Source: an uncultured Alphaproteobacteria bacterium
Lineage (GTDB): Bacteria > Pseudomonadota > Alphaproteobacteria > RF32 > CAG-239
Length of the DNA stretch: 64,000 nucleotides
Direction: 5' to 3'
NCBI GenBank assembly: GCA_934229625.1
Contig: CAKQDU010000005.1
Location: forward strand, 33,597-97,596
The position numbers and the translations under genes were made by a program. The notes beneath the pieces were generated by a model. The model was given only the letters and a program-made list of their open reading frames with translations, was not told the origin of the DNA and ran no database searches. Below, piece after piece: positions 50,582 to 60,200 of the stretch. Within the stretch, counting starts at the first letter, position 1; each line of letters begins with the position of its first letter.

Positions 50582-51131
50582 TAGAAAAGTATATCTGAGC
50601 TTTGGTCGTCATGGACGTTATGGTATTGATACGGCCATAGAGCATATGAGTATGCTTGAGGCTTTTTTGGGGGGCAGGCGCATGGCTCTTATGCTGCCGC
50701 CTTGCGATACGGTATATTATTCTCCGGTTCCCCGTGCCGTGATGACGGCAAAATTCAGAGCGCTTGGGCTGCAATGCCAACATTTGCTGAAGTGCAGAGA
50801 GCTAGAAGAAGATATGACGACTTTTATTATTAAGCGTTTTGTCGGTAATATTATTCAAAATTCAGAACCGGAAAACAGGCATTATCATTTTGTCACCCAT
50901 TTGCCGGTGGTTGAAAAACTCGGACTTCCGGAGCTGGAAGCTTGCGGAATATGTATCTGTCAGGCTGAAAATTGGCATGAAATGCTGGCGGAAAATTATG
51001 ATGTTATAAAACTGCAAAATCCCAGCCATGATGAAATTTATAATTTGCTGAAAACTTTGCGTATTGAACCGGAAGACTTGGAAAAATTCAGTCCTGACGG
51101 AGTGTATAGCGCATTGAGCCGCACTTTGTGA
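50574..51131 (+). CDS. histidine-phosphatase-like protein
   Basis: 185 residues resembling the SixA/phosphoglycerate-mutase fold. FGRHGRYG (about 10-17) supplies the nucleophilic His in an RHG triad. YYSPVPRAVMTAKF gives the second Arg, RELEEDM the acid, and HFVTHLPVVEKL the second His. The other segments are divergent, so whether it is active cannot be said. Ribosome site GGAG precedes ATG 50574, within the terC end. Last gene of the galE-terC transcript. Confidence 0.65.
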   Translation: MDDRKVYLSFGRHGRYGIDTAIEHMSMLEAFLGGRRMALMLPPCDTVYYSPVPRAVMTAKFRALGLQCQHLLKCRELEEDMTTFIIKRFVGNIIQNSEPENRHYHFVTHLPVVEKLGLPELEACGICICQAENWHEMLAENYDVIKLQNPSHDEIYNLLKTLRIEPEDLEKFSPDGVYSALSRTL

Positions 51132-51618
51132 TTTTTTGTATAGAATCAATCTTAATCTTCTCAAAATACTAAAATTGAGAAGATTTTTTTTGTCAAAATA
51201 TGCAAAAATTTATACAGAATAAACTTGATTATCAAAAAAAAATATGCTAACTTAATAATGAATAAAATATTATCTATGTATGCTATTAAGTTACTATTAA
51301 CGTGAAAAGAACTATAAAGGTTGATTTAGTTTAGTTAACCGATATTTTTCTAATCCATAGATAATTTGAGTTTTTTAAGATTTCTGTACGTGAATATGTA
51401 TAGATTTATATATAACTATTCAAGAATTAGTCAGCTTGAGTAGCCCTGTTTTCTTTTGGAAAACATTTGACTGTTAGTATGATTTCGGAAAAAGGTTTCT
51501 TTCGGAGTTGTATTGACCTGTTTATATTTTTTGTATGAACAGAAAAAATGTTTTCTTATCGTAGAAAGCAGTTTAAGTAGAAACCAAATTTAGTGCAAAA
51601 TTAAAAATAATAAGTCTT
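51132..51618. other. long leader of the foreign-looking lipoprotein gene
   Basis: 487 bp without a gene. A hairpin (GAAGATT...) with T-run near 51155-51190 may end the galE transcript. The last roughly 200 bp share patches with the region before 57262: a GTTTTC/GAAAAC hairpin, a GAAAAAATGTTTTC-like patch, and AGAAACC before the start. The ATG has no Shine-Dalgarno. This suggests a conserved long 5-prime leader in both paralogues. Confidence 0.5.
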
Positions 51619-53871
51619 ATGGCACGTAACATTTTTTCAATCGTAAAGAGTTTATTAGTAGTTTCTGTAATCGCTTTGTCTTCTTGCACCGATGAAGGAG
51701 CTGAAACAAGCACTTATAAGGTGAAAGAGAACATCGTTATTGGAACAAAGTATACTAATACTTTGGTTCATAACATCGATTCAACTAAGACAGATGCTCG
51801 CGACCGTATGGTAGCTACCTGCACCATCGAAAAGGTGGAGAACGGCGAGGTTGTTGATGGTTCTTCTCGCAAAGAAGTTGCAAATCCTTTGATGGAATGT
51901 AACATCTTTGTAACAAAGGATGATTACACAATCACCGAGGATCAAATCAACTGCTCAGTGGTTGCCAGCAACATCTTGCGCAATCAGACTTCTAAGTCTG
52001 TTGCCAACAATGGTACAGAAATATCTGATACTGTCGTTGTTGCAGTCTCTGATGGTCAAATTGTAAAATGTCCGTCAACAATTACCAGTTACAAGACCTC
52101 AGATGGTCATGCTTTTGGTACTGTTGAGCTGAGTAGTGCAAAGCTTGTGTCTATTGAGAATACTGAAATCTCAACAGGTACTCGCGCAGCTACTTATGTA
52201 AAGACAACTTTCCGTACTATGTATAAGATGGCGTTGACCTATGTTGAAAAGAACGTAGAGACTCCAGCTTCTTACACAGTATATTTGACCGCAGCAGCTA
52301 CACGCCGCGTTATTGCAGACAATGCAATCGCAAGTGTAACAGTTGAGAATAAGAACAGAGAGGTTATTGACGACAACACCGAGAAAGTTTCTTTCGAGGA
52401 GGTTATCACAATGACTGACGGCGAGGTTGTTCGCAATTCAAAGTCTATGATTTTGAACCGCGAGTTCAAGGGCATAGCAGCTTACGAAAAGTTTGTCAGC
52501 AATTTTGCTTACAAGCTTGCAAACGTAAACGGTATTGCAAACGGTACAGAGGCACAGGTTAGCAATGCAGAGGGATGGACAGTATATGGCAAGACCGATA
52601 GCTATTCTGCAAACATCAGCAATGGTGCTGCAGCAGATGCTTTCGCAACATCTTATACTCTCTATCACGAGCGCGCTAACTACAAAGACGCTAATGTTGA
52701 GGTATCTTTTGAGTATGTAGACGTTAACGTCAGCGAGGCTAAAAACGAGGTTAGCAATGTCACATCAGACAAGTCTGGTTATGACAAGGCTATCTACGAT
52801 AACGCTATTCGTACTTCTTATATGGGTTATGCTCAGAATATTGCCGAGCAGGTTTATCTTTATAAGACAGCCCGCGCAATTTCTGGTTATGATTATCGCG
52901 ATGCTCAGCTTGTTGTTAATGACAACAACGTTATTGCCAGCGTGGTTTTCGTAACTCGTTATAATGATGGTACAGAGGAGACAGAGAAGGTTAGCAAGAC
53001 TTTCGCACGCTCTTTGACTTGCACCAGCAACTGGACAGCATTTGAGAACAACTCTGAGCAGTTTACTCATATGCTTAACGTAAAGCTTGCCGGTCAGGAC
53101 AAGAATAACGACGGTGAGTGGTCATGGGTTAATGAAACTCGTACCATTACTAACATTGCTTCTTTGGCTTCTAGCGAGCAGATAAACTCTTGGACATCTG
53201 TTGACCCTAACTCTATCACTTTCAGCCGCGAAGGTCAGACCTACACCTTTGGTGAGATTGAATTCAACGCAGTTGATGAGGAAGGTAAGGTTTCAATGTC
53301 TTCAGATGAGGAGGAGAAGTCTGTATTTGCTTATAGCGCAAAGGTTAACGTTACATTTGGCAGCAATACTATCAGCAGCGTAGCTCCTGGCACAATTATT
53401 GTCGCTAAGGAGATTAAGGGCGATTTCCCTGCAGAGTGGGGTAAGTTTGTATCAGCAACTTGTACTCTTTCTCACAATGAAACAAAGTCTGATTGGGTAT
53501 ACGCTTGGTCTCTCCACTTTGAGAACGGTACTCTCCCTGTGATTGTTGGTAAGGATGCAGCTAATGCAACTATTGACCAGAGCCTTTTTGATACTGACAC
53601 CAATACAAGATTTAATGGTGCTGGTTACAAGAACGGCAAGTGGCAGAATGCTATCGCTCAGGACGGTGACCATTATTTGCTTTGGACAAATACCAATGGT
53701 TCTGTCCTCAATACTTTGATTTTCTCTACTGCTACAATGTGGAAGTGGAACCATGGACACAACACAGTGTTCACATCTGATTTTACATTTAGCATTGAGA
53801 ACGATGGCAAGACTCTCAAGGTTATGAAGAATGGTCAGGAATTTGCTTCTTACAGAGCATCTTCTAAGTAA
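51619..53871 (+). CDS. Bacteroidetes-like lipoprotein, one-module paralogue
   Basis: 750 residues. Lipoprotein signal ending ALSSC (Cys23) followed by TDEG, acidic residues near the Cys as in Bacteroidetes surface-exported lipoproteins. The N-terminal region (about 25-422) is related to the first 420 residues of the protein at 57262. One roughly 178-residue module (423-600, starting GYDYRDAQL) is followed by a unique C-terminal domain (601-750, starting GDFPAEWGKFVSATCTLSHN). Codon use (GAG, AAG, CGC) differs from the flanking GAA/AAA genes, and no Shine-Dalgarno is present. Not recognised; probably a surface protein gained by transfer. No T9SS sorting tail. Confidence 0.72.
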   Translation: MARNIFSIVKSLLVVSVIALSSCTDEGAETSTYKVKENIVIGTKYTNTLVHNIDSTKTDARDRMVATCTIEKVENGEVVDGSSRKEVANPLMECNIFVTKDDYTITEDQINCSVVASNILRNQTSKSVANNGTEISDTVVVAVSDGQIVKCPSTITSYKTSDGHAFGTVELSSAKLVSIENTEISTGTRAATYVKTTFRTMYKMALTYVEKNVETPASYTVYLTAAATRRVIADNAIASVTVENKNREVIDDNTEKVSFEEVITMTDGEVVRNSKSMILNREFKGIAAYEKFVSNFAYKLANVNGIANGTEAQVSNAEGWTVYGKTDSYSANISNGAAADAFATSYTLYHERANYKDANVEVSFEYVDVNVSEAKNEVSNVTSDKSGYDKAIYDNAIRTSYMGYAQNIAEQVYLYKTARAISGYDYRDAQLVVNDNNVIASVVFVTRYNDGTEETEKVSKTFARSLTCTSNWTAFENNSEQFTHMLNVKLAGQDKNNDGEWSWVNETRTITNIASLASSEQINSWTSVDPNSITFSREGQTYTFGEIEFNAVDEEGKVSMSSDEEEKSVFAYSAKVNVTFGSNTISSVAPGTIIVAKEIKGDFPAEWGKFVSATCTLSHNETKSDWVYAWSLHFENGTLPVIVGKDAANATIDQSLFDTDTNTRFNGAGYKNGKWQNAIAQDGDHYLLWTNTNGSVLNTLIFSTATMWKWNHGHNTVFTSDFTFSIENDGKTLKVMKNGQEFASYRASSK

Positions 53872-54002
53872 TTCTTTTTAACTTTATAAAATTAGTTTTC
53901 ATTATAAGGTTTCTCTCTATTTGAGCAGACGACCTATTAGTATTTACATTTGCGGAGAGGCAAGAGCAACATCTTGTCTTTCCGCCTTAAAAACTTTGAA
54001 TT

Positions 54003-54926
54003 ATGTTGAATTTTAAGAATATCTTTTTGAGTGTAGCAACATTGTGCGTAACTTCTACAGCTTCTGCTGAGTGTATCTCAGGCGTGGACTTCTTTGAGGA
54101 GCCTGAACTTGAGGTTGTTGCAGAGGTTACAGAGATTGCAGCTGAGCCTGTGCAGGAAACTGTTGCAGAAACAGCTGTGATGGTTGATACAGCTTCAACT
54201 GATGTGGATGACTTCGCATATGTTGAGGCCGTCCATCGCAGAACCGCGAATTACGATTATCGGTCTGTAGAGACTGATAACGGACAGCGTGTTCTTTTGG
54301 AGACCGCTCCTAACTCAGGTTTGGAGATTGGTGTCAATGCTGGAGTTGATTACTTCAACACAATGATTACACCTACCGTCGGTGCCGAACTCGGTTACCA
54401 CGGTAAGCGATTCTCTTTTGCCGCAAGTGCCAATATTGGCATGAGCGAGTACAATTCAGAGTCTTCTAAGGCAGGCGAAAAGTATATGATGACTAACTTC
54501 AACTTTGAGGCCGGTCTCCGCCTTTTTGACCTTCCTAGCAAATATCTGCACCAGAAAGAGGTGTGGTTGATTGGTAATTTCGGTTATAAGGTTCGCAAGA
54601 ACTATAACGCTTTTACCGACGATGCGCACGATGGCGCTCTTAACTTCAAAGTTAAGGGTTCCACCATGATTTTTGGAGGCGGCGTTCGCGTTGACTTCAA
54701 AAATTACATGAAAAGAAGCAACTTCTATGTAAAGGCAATCGCCTATGCAGGTCACGAGTACTTCTTTGATGGTAGTGAAGTGCGCTTCGGCGCATCGGCA
54801 ACACTTGGCTTCAACTTTGTTTTGGGTAAGAAGACTCAGAATACATCAGCTATCAATAAGCTGTTTGGTTCTAAGTCAGCTTACAAAAAAGCATTGAAGG
54901 CTAAGAGAGCCATTGCTAACTACTAG
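54003..54926 (+). CDS. outer-membrane beta-barrel protein, foreign codon use
   Basis: 307 residues with a signal peptide (1-22, ending ASA) and an acidic, Val/Glu/Ala-rich stretch (about 30-75) before the barrel. Strands such as LEIGVNAGVDYF, PTVGAELGYHG, FSFAASANIGMSEY and ASATLGFNFVLG support an OMP fold. The tail (about 285-307) is Lys-rich. Codons are GAG/AAG-rich like the gene before it, and no Shine-Dalgarno precedes the ATG. It lies 131 bp after the lipoprotein gene, so they may have been acquired together and may interact. Confidence 0.72.
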   Translation: MLNFKNIFLSVATLCVTSTASAECISGVDFFEEPELEVVAEVTEIAAEPVQETVAETAVMVDTASTDVDDFAYVEAVHRRTANYDYRSVETDNGQRVLLETAPNSGLEIGVNAGVDYFNTMITPTVGAELGYHGKRFSFAASANIGMSEYNSESSKAGEKYMMTNFNFEAGLRLFDLPSKYLHQKEVWLIGNFGYKVRKNYNAFTDDAHDGALNFKVKGSTMIFGGGVRVDFKNYMKRSNFYVKAIAYAGHEYFFDGSEVRFGASATLGFNFVLGKKTQNTSAINKLFGSKSAYKKALKAKRAIANY

Positions 54927-54962
54927 ATTTTCTTTCAGTTTTTTTCGGAAAAAATTATTATA

Positions 54963-54997
54963 AAAACAGCGTTTCCCGTAAGGGAAGCGCTGTTTGC
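54963..54997 (+). terminator. terminator after the foreign OMP gene
   Basis: A 14-bp stem with one G-T pair (54964-54977 with 54981-54994) and a short loop. The T-run is interrupted (TTTGCGTTTT), so efficiency is uncertain. Confidence 0.6.
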
Positions 54998-55038
54998 GTT
55001 TTAAATGTTAAGCAAAAGCCGGAAGTTTATGCTGTTGC

Positions 55039-55623
55039 TTAGTGTTTGTATTTAGATTTTTTATAAGCTTTGATGCGTTCTTTTTTTGCTTTGCATTCTT
55101 GCGGATTAGCTTTGCACCATTTGGCGTCTTGTTCACGTTTTAGTGTGCGGTATAATTCAGGCCGCATAAATTTACCTTGCCAAACTCCCAGCTTTTGTGC
55201 TTTAGCGGCTTTTTCTTCATCATTATAACGATTGCTGCGATAGCTTACGGCCTGACCTGCGGCCACCATTTCACGATTTAATTCAAGTCCATCTGCAAAA
55301 CAAATACAAAGTTCGCGCCCATATCTGTCGGGTTTGTTTTCGCATTGACAGCTGATTTTTTTATTTTTCATCAATTTTTTAATATATTCTAAAGATTCTG
55401 AGCCGCAGCGATATTTAGAACCGTCTTTGCGTCGACACTTTTGCTTATATTCCGGAGCATCAATGCCTTGCAGCCGAATTCTTCTATTTACATTCTCTAA
55501 TGAATCTCCATCCACAGGCTGTAAGTTATTGTCATTTGCCGCAGAAAATGAATTGCCGTTTTGCATGCAGGCGGCTATAAGCATAAAAGTCAATATAAAC
55601 AGCGCCGAAAAAAATTTCATCAT
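55039..55623 (-). CDS. thermonuclease (SNase) family lipoprotein
   Basis: 195 residues from ATG 55623 (or 55620); GGGAG precedes it, while the frame is open to 55653. A lipoprotein signal ends LIAAC (about residue 19). The nuclease core has IRLQGIDAPEYKQKC and DRYGRELCICF, holding the Arg and acidic residues of the SNase fold. The C-terminus is very Lys-rich. Likely an exported Ca-dependent nuclease anchored in the envelope. Codons are AAA/GAA-rich like native genes, unlike the two genes on its left. Confidence 0.88.
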   Translation of the reverse strand: MMKFFSALFILTFMLIAACMQNGNSFSAANDNNLQPVDGDSLENVNRRIRLQGIDAPEYKQKCRRKDGSKYRCGSESLEYIKKLMKNKKISCQCENKPDRYGRELCICFADGLELNREMVAAGQAVSYRSNRYNDEEKAAKAQKLGVWQGKFMRPELYRTLKREQDAKWCKANPQECKAKKERIKAYKKSKYKH

Positions 55624-55750
55624 ACTTTCTCCCACCGCAAATAATAACAGCATATTTTTTTATAAGCAACTTAATTTCTTTACTTTTCTTTCATACAATC
55701 TTGTTAATGTAAGCTAAAGATTTATAACTAATTTTGTATAAGGTACCAAT

Positions 55751-56818
55751 ATGTTAAAAAAATTAGGAATATTATCGGCAGCCTGCTGTGCGCTTTTGGG
55801 CTGCCATACGCAAGAAGAAAAAGAGTGGACAAAGCAGTCTGTGCCGGAAGTTGCCTTTCAGCAGCCGGCAATAAAAATGCCTAAATCAATCATTGTCTGC
55901 CGCGCTAAGCAATGCGCTCCGGCTCAAGCGGCAATGTCTAAGGAATATATATATAACACCTTGCTGCACATGCTGGATAGTAATGCTCGTAAAAAAGCTT
56001 TAGTTTGCGCTGCTGACGCCAATACTCATGCTTGCACGGAGGAATATGTTTCCATGCCGATTACGGTTGGTATAACTCCGGCATATTTATATATTGATGA
56101 TGTGAAAATAACAGATGTTTCCATCAGCCGTAAAAATACGTCGGCGTTGGATTTAATCTTGAATTGGAATATTTCTTATAATGGTCAGACACCTATTTGC
56201 CGTCCGAGCAAAACTTTGCTTTATGCCAAAAATATCAATAATGTGATTATGGAAGACAATGGTTATTCATGCAAATTGACAACTATTGGCACCAGTACGG
56301 TAAAAACATTGTTTGCCATAGACTATATTGATTTGGACTACAATTATATAGGCGGATTCTATTCTATCGGTTTGTCTGGACCGGCATTCGGCGGCGGTAC
56401 AGGTTATATGCTGTTGCGCTTGCCTGAAGATATTTCCATGAATCCTAAAGATTTTCAGGTAAAAAAAGAAGAAGAAAAAGTAGAGCAGCCGGCAGTTGTG
56501 CCGTATTATGCTCAGCAAACAATGTATCAGCATGGAAAAGTTCCTGCTCCTGCTCAGGTTCCGGCGCAGGAACAAGCGGCTTTACCTCCTAAAGAGCCGG
56601 CTCCTAATGTTGATACAATTATCAAATATAATCATGCGTCTCAAGATTATGACAAAGCTAAGGCTAAAATTGCCAAAAAGAAAAAAGAAGAAGCAGAGGC
56701 CGTTACTTATGAAGGCGTAAAAGTTTTCCCTGTAAAACATTCAAACATAGCGACTCAGAGCGTGTCGCCGACTGATAAGAACGAGCTTACGGACTATCGT
56801 CAATATCGTAAGAGATAG
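55751..56818 (+). CDS. hypothetical lipoprotein with Pro/Ala/Lys-rich C-terminus
   Basis: 355 residues, not recognised. A lipoprotein signal ends ALLGC (Cys18). The central domain (about 45-240) contains paired Cys (VCRAKQC, CAADANTHAC and CRPSK..C) likely oxidised in the periplasm, and ends GPAFGGGTGYML. The C-terminal 110 residues are low-complexity, with PAPAQVPAQEQAALPPKEP and a Lys-rich helix (KAKAKIAKKKKEEAEA). This resembles a periplasmic spacer that spans or binds the wall. Codon use is native. It is flanked by foreign-looking genes on both sides. Confidence 0.65.
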   Translation: MLKKLGILSAACCALLGCHTQEEKEWTKQSVPEVAFQQPAIKMPKSIIVCRAKQCAPAQAAMSKEYIYNTLLHMLDSNARKKALVCAADANTHACTEEYVSMPITVGITPAYLYIDDVKITDVSISRKNTSALDLILNWNISYNGQTPICRPSKTLLYAKNINNVIMEDNGYSCKLTTIGTSTVKTLFAIDYIDLDYNYIGGFYSIGLSGPAFGGGTGYMLLRLPEDISMNPKDFQVKKEEEKVEQPAVVPYYAQQTMYQHGKVPAPAQVPAQEQAALPPKEPAPNVDTIIKYNHASQDYDKAKAKIAKKKKEEAEAVTYEGVKVFPVKHSNIATQSVSPTDKNELTDYRQYRKR

Positions 56819-56836
56819 TATTGTGATTTCAGAAAA

Positions 56837-56867
56837 AATATCGTCGCAACCGACGATATTTTTTTTG
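56837..56867 (+). terminator. terminator of the lipoprotein gene
   Basis: A 10-bp stem (56837-56846 with 56851-56860), CAAC loop, T8. Confidence 0.88.
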
Positions 56868-56870
56868 TAT

Positions 56871-57261
56871 AACTTCTTGTCAAAACAAAAAAAATATGAT
56901 AATGTAAAAGCGTAAAAATATTACCAATGGATGCTTATTATGCTTATTATTATCGGAAAGATAGCCTATTGTTTATATAAACAACTTTAGCAGCTTTATC
57001 TTTTCGTTGGTAATTTTGCGCTTATTTTTTTAGTTTTTCTGCATAATGCATGTACACTATATGCCTTTTAGAAATTTAGTCTGTTTCTAAAGGTCCGTTT
57101 TGCTTTGAAAGCATTTATAAGACTGGTGTTTGTTTTGGGTAATATGGTTTCTCCAAAATTGAATGCCCCGTATTTTTTTTTACGGAAAATGTTTTCAAGA
57201 GCGAAAACAATTGAGAAAAAGAAACCGATTTGTGTAAAATTATAAATTTTCTTATACAGTT
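56871..57261 (+). promoter_or_regulatory. long leader of the 1286-aa lipoprotein gene
   Basis: Non-coding and AT-rich. It shares several patches with the leader before 51619: GTTTTGCTTTGAAAGC in place of GTTTTCTTTTGGAAAAC, both of which can form a hairpin, then the AAAATGTTTTC patch, and AGAAACCGATTTGTG near the start. The repeated arrangement suggests a conserved 5-prime UTR of about 200 nt. No Shine-Dalgarno before ATG 57262. Promoter not identified. Confidence 0.5.
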
Positions 57262-60200
57262 ATGGTACGTAAATTTCATTTTTTAAACGTCATTTTGATG
57301 ATGGTGGTAATGTTTGTTTGTGCAATTGCTTGTACAGACGAGGGCATGGAAACACAGAGCTTTAAGCCTGCGGTTGACCGTGCTGACTATGCTAACACTT
57401 TGAAGCATCAGATAGATACTGCAGAGGTTGGCAAAGCATATGATTACATGACGGCAGATTTCAAGGGTTATGTCTATTCAGGCATAAACTGCATTGATTC
57501 TCTTATCCGTCAAAAACATCCTGTAATGGATGCCGTTTTAAAGGTTTCTAAGACAGGATATAACATTACCGAGGATTTGCTCAATTCTCAGGTTATTTCA
57601 TCTGACATCAAGCGTAAGTACGAGCCTGCGGTTAACGAAGTCGGTACTTATCTTGATAAGGATACTGTGAGAATTGAACTGAACGATGGACAAATTCTGA
57701 CTGTTCCTGTAAACATCAGCACATTATCTGTTGAATTTCAGCAGAAAAGAATTTTCTGCGGCAGCGATACACTTTTGAGCGCACGTTTGTATTCGGTAAA
57801 AAATTTGCCGGTTTCAAGCCGCGCTGCGTACGTTTCTAAAACAGTCAACACCGAATATACGGTTGAGTTGACTTTTGCCGATAAGAATACTTCTTCATAT
57901 CAGCGCCATTTGATATATCTCAAGGGATATGCTTTGCGCTATGTGCTTTCTGAAGATGACATTGACAAGGTTGTTGTAGAAAACAAGAACCGCGTGGTTA
58001 TTGATGCTACAACCGAAAAATGCTCATTTGACGAGGTTGTTTATATGAAGAGCGGCGAGGTTAATCGTGCTGAAAAGAGCATTATCTTGAACCGCTTGTT
58101 TAAGGGTATTGACCCATACGACAAGTATGTCAAGAGTTTTTCTTATGCTTTTTTAAAGTCTAATGGTTTGACCAGCGGCGCCGAGTCTCTTGCCCGTACA
58201 GATGGAAACTGGACTGTTTATGGCCGCACCAGCAAGTATTCTGCAGATGTTACTAACCAGATTTCTGCAGAATTGATTGTTACTGACTATACTCTCTATC
58301 ACGAGCGTACAGTTTATAAGGACTTGTTTGTAGAGGTTGCGTTTGATTTTGAGGATATTCATGTATCCGAGGTTTCAAACCGCGTATCTGATGCAGAGTC
58401 TGACAAGGACGGCTATGACAAGGCAGTTTTCAACAACGCTGTAAAGGCTTCTTATATGACCTATGTTCACGACATTTCCGAAAAGGTAAATCTTTACAAA
58501 ATCGCAAAGGTTGTGAACGGCTATGACATCCGCGATGCAAAGTTGGAGATTAAGGATGACAAAGTTATCGCTTCTTTGACTTTTGTTGTGGAATATGCTG
58601 ACGGTACTGAGGAGCTTCACAACGAAACTCAGGAATTTGCCAGAAGTTTGGTATGTACTACCGATTGGACTGCAAAGGAAAGCATGACCGATTATACGAC
58701 CGGTGATGCAGCCGTAGAGCTTAAATCTGTCAACACTCGCAGCGATGGTTTTTGGAGTTTCAGCAATGAAACCCGCGTCATCACTACTCAGGCTAAGCTG
58801 CATTCTTCAGTACAGCGTAACAGCTGGACTGCCGTAGACCCTAACGATATTGTTTATAAACGCGAGGGACGCAGCTATGCATTTGACAAGATTGAGTTTT
58901 CTGCAATCCATAAGGGAGACAATGTTGAGCTTTCCGGCAAGGATGGTGATATCTCTATCTATAAGTATACCGATAATCTGACTGTTTCTTTTGGCGACAA
59001 TAACAAGGAAACAACAGCTCCTGGTACTATTTTGGTAGATGGTAAAACAACCACCGGCTATGAGATTCGCGACAGCAAGCTTGATGTTAAAGATAACAGC
59101 GTTACTGCTTCTTTGACATTTGTAACCAAGTATCTTGACGGCACCGAGGCAACAGAAGCCGTGTCAAAGACTTTCCCTCGTTCTCTTACTTGCAATTCAG
59201 ATTGGACGGCTCGTGAGAAGAACGCCTCTCAGACCACAGCTAAGCCTAGCTTTGTTATGAGCGGTTCAGAGCAAGTTTCTGACGGAAATTGGACTTATCT
59301 CAAAGAGACTAAGACAATTACAGCTATTGCAGCCCTCAATGCTTCTTCACAGGAAAACAGCTGGACGTCTGTTGACCCTAACAGCATTGTTTATACCCGT
59401 GAAGGCATAAGCTGCGAGTTTACAAAGCTTAAGTTTGATGTTGCGTATGTAAACTCTGATGTTCAGCTTGCCAGCAAGGAGAATTTGGTTGAAACCTATA
59501 AGTACGCCAACGATATAAATGTGTTGTTCGGCGACAATACGGTTAAGACTGCTGCTCCAGGTACTATTATTGTTGAAAAGGACCGTGAAGTGATTGGCCG
59601 CGAGTTCCGCGACAAGAATATTGTTATTGATGATGACAATGTTACCGCTTCGGTGATTTTTGTAACAAAGTACAATGACGGTACCGAGGATACAGAGGCT
59701 GTTTCTAAGAGTTTTGCTCGTTCTTTGAAGTGTTATACTGATTGGACTGTTAACTCTCAGAATATCAAGCCTACAACCTTGATGGCAAATGCGAATCTTA
59801 AAGATTCTAAAAACTTGACTGATGGTTTTTGGTCTTATGACAATGAAACCTATAACATTACAACTGATGTCAACTTTGCAGGTTTGGGTGGAAATACTCA
59901 GATAAACGGTTGGGAGGCAGTTGTTCCAAATTCTATAGTTTACACCCGCGATGGCGTATCTTGCGAGTTTGGCAAGTTTATGCTTTCAGCCAAAGAAACC
60001 GGTTCATCTGTTGATTTGGCAAGTCAGACCGAAACTGAAATGCGCTATAGCTATAAAGATAATGTGGATGTCACTTTCGGCAGCAATACCGTAAAAAGTT
60101 CTGCACCAGGCACCATTATCAATGCTATAACTATTGTGGACTATGAATTTCGCAATGGTTCTTTGACTGTATTGGACGGCAGCGTTAAGGCTGAACTCGT

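Noticed and set aside
51132..57261. Chimeric assembly as explanation of the foreign genes
   Set aside because: Not excluded, but native-codon genes (55039, 55751) lie between two related foreign genes, which a simple mis-join would not produce. Coverage data would decide.
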